A DNA stretch of 64,000 nucleotides from Butyrivibrio hungatei DSM 14810 (lineage in GTDB: Bacteria; Bacillota; Clostridia; Lachnospirales; Lachnospiraceae). The DNA is taken from assembly GCF_900143205.1 (NCBI RefSeq), contig NZ_FRDH01000006.1, positions 124,001 to 188,000 of the forward strand, in the 5' to 3' direction. Made by a program: the position numbers and the translations under genes. The notes below the pieces were generated by a model that was not told where the DNA came from, ran no database searches, and saw nothing but the letters and a program-made list of their open reading frames with translations. Positions 63,146 through 64,000 of the stretch are shown piece after piece (position 1 is the first letter of the stretch; every line of letters starts with the position of its first letter).

Positions 63146-63958
63146 TCATTTTATAATATTATCTGTAAAAACTCCACTTGCTCTTAAGGCTTCAAGGAAA
63201 CTCTCCCTTGTGCGGGTAATGATGAGTTCCTCTGGGAAGTGGATGTCTTCTAGCATTGCAAGAGCCTTAGATGCATTGCCAATCTCATAAGCCATATGAG
63301 CATCAGTATTGACTGCAATCTTAACTCCAAGCTCTGCGCATCTTACTGCAACCTGTCTACAAAGACTCTGATGATGGCCTTCGTATGAGAAGCTGGCCTC
63401 GTTGATCTCAAGGGCCTTGTTCATATCCTTGGCTGCCTTAAGCACCGGGTCCATCTCAAACTCAACACCAGATCTTCCAATGTGTCCTATGAAAAGAACC
63501 TTTGGATGGCTAAGAGCATTTATAAACATCTGAGTGTTCTCAGCTGCCGAATGACCTACTGTATGTCTCTTGGAATGAACACTTGCGATCACATAGTCCA
63601 TTCTTCGGAATACCATATCACTAAGTGACATTGGGCTTTCCATCTCATCGCCAACAATAGACTTGGTGATGATGTTATCAAATCCAAACATGTGGCCTTC
63701 CATATCTACGATGTCAGCCTCACAGCCCCTTAAAAGAGTGACTCCGTGAAACTGCCTTGGCCACATATTAGTTCCAAAGAAAAACTGATAATTCTTGACG
63801 TTTTCGTAATCCGAAAAGAGCATAGAACTGAAATGATCAGTACTGCCGAGAAGCTTGATTCCCTTCTCGCTGGCAGCCCTAACATTCTCTTCTATGGTTG
63901 AATATGCATGTCGTGAATAAATTGTATGTGTATGGGTATCACATTCTATATGGTACAT
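63146..63958 (-). CDS. PHP-domain phosphoesterase (YcdX-like)
   Basis: 270 aa. Metal-binding motifs of the PHP barrel in order: CDTHTHTIYSRHAY (6-19), GSTDHFS (38-44), CEAD (79-82), SVHSKRH (132-138), IGHIGR and NTDAHM near 228. The family hydrolyses phosphate esters with three metal ions; substrate unknown. AGAGG precedes the ATG. The last 42 bp of the window upstream hold no gene. Confidence 0.9.
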   Translation of the reverse strand: MYHIECDTHTHTIYSRHAYSTIEENVRAASEKGIKLLGSTDHFSSMLFSDYENVKNYQFFFGTNMWPRQFHGVTLLRGCEADIVDMEGHMFGFDNIITKSIVGDEMESPMSLSDMVFRRMDYVIASVHSKRHTVGHSAAENTQMFINALSHPKVLFIGHIGRSGVEFEMDPVLKAAKDMNKALEINEASFSYEGHHQSLCRQVAVRCAELGVKIAVNTDAHMAYEIGNASKALAMLEDIHFPEELIITRTRESFLEALRASGVFTDNIIK

Positions 63959-64000
63959 CTAAAAACCTCTATTTCTCTTACTTCCCCCATATCACAGCTT

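Overview
The window is a low-to-moderate GC Firmicutes chromosome and most likely comes from a rumen or gut Lachnospiraceae close to Butyrivibrio. This rests on an Est1E-like feruloyl esterase, several glycan genes (GH31, GH2, xylulokinase), the clostridial-type greA-lysS-dusB-coaX-birA cluster, pfkA divergent from dnaE, Lachnospiraceae-type small hypothetical proteins, and strong AGGAGG ribosome binding sites. Species identity is an inference. No rRNA, tRNA, intact insertion sequence or CRISPR array was seen.

Layout. 1-7.5 kb: the first codons of a probable helicase, small zinc-ribbon proteins, GtrA, the esterase, Dtd, a nitroreductase, and an MFS transporter with an overlapping XRE regulator. 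7.5-9.6 kb: a translationally coupled Fe-S operon (ferredoxin, membrane Fe-S protein, C_GCAxxG_C_C protein) facing an HxlR regulator. 9.6-14 kb: MetY, orphan LarE, GH31. 14-18.1 kb: two chemoreceptors and a FIST sensor. 18.2-24.8 kb: a cystine/dicarboxylate-type symporter, a TetR/DUF998 pair, a 600-bp decayed locus carrying a 52-bp-periodic repeat array, YbaK, and a His-rich EamA transporter with an unlisted 46-aa membrane partner behind a metal-operator-like palindrome. 24.3-30.4 kb: a LysR-linked operon, a ParE/Phd-type toxin-antitoxin pair, gene remnants (Dabb, HEPN/Abi) and an orphan AgrC-like kinase. 30.4-44.5 kb: the housekeeping block lysS, greA, dusB, coaX, birA, argF, SleB-like hydrolase, proC, rRNA methyltransferase, pfkA and divergent dnaE. 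44.6-64 kb: a 186-bp palindrome, metK under a SAM-I riboswitch, xylB, a WG-repeat protein, tex, a SprA-like protein, GH2, MATE, arcC, clpX, an HtrA protease and a PHP hydrolase.

The main signals outside ordinary genes are three. First, a family of 29-nt REP/REPIN-like palindromes sits at five gene ends and supplies stop codons to two genes. Second, an array of TTACGTCTA motifs about 52 bp apart (five helical turns) lies inside a collapsed gene. Third, there is a metal-type operator, small membrane protein and His-tailed transporter module. Many starts were moved to the codon that sits correctly behind a ribosome binding site; each change is explained in its entry.
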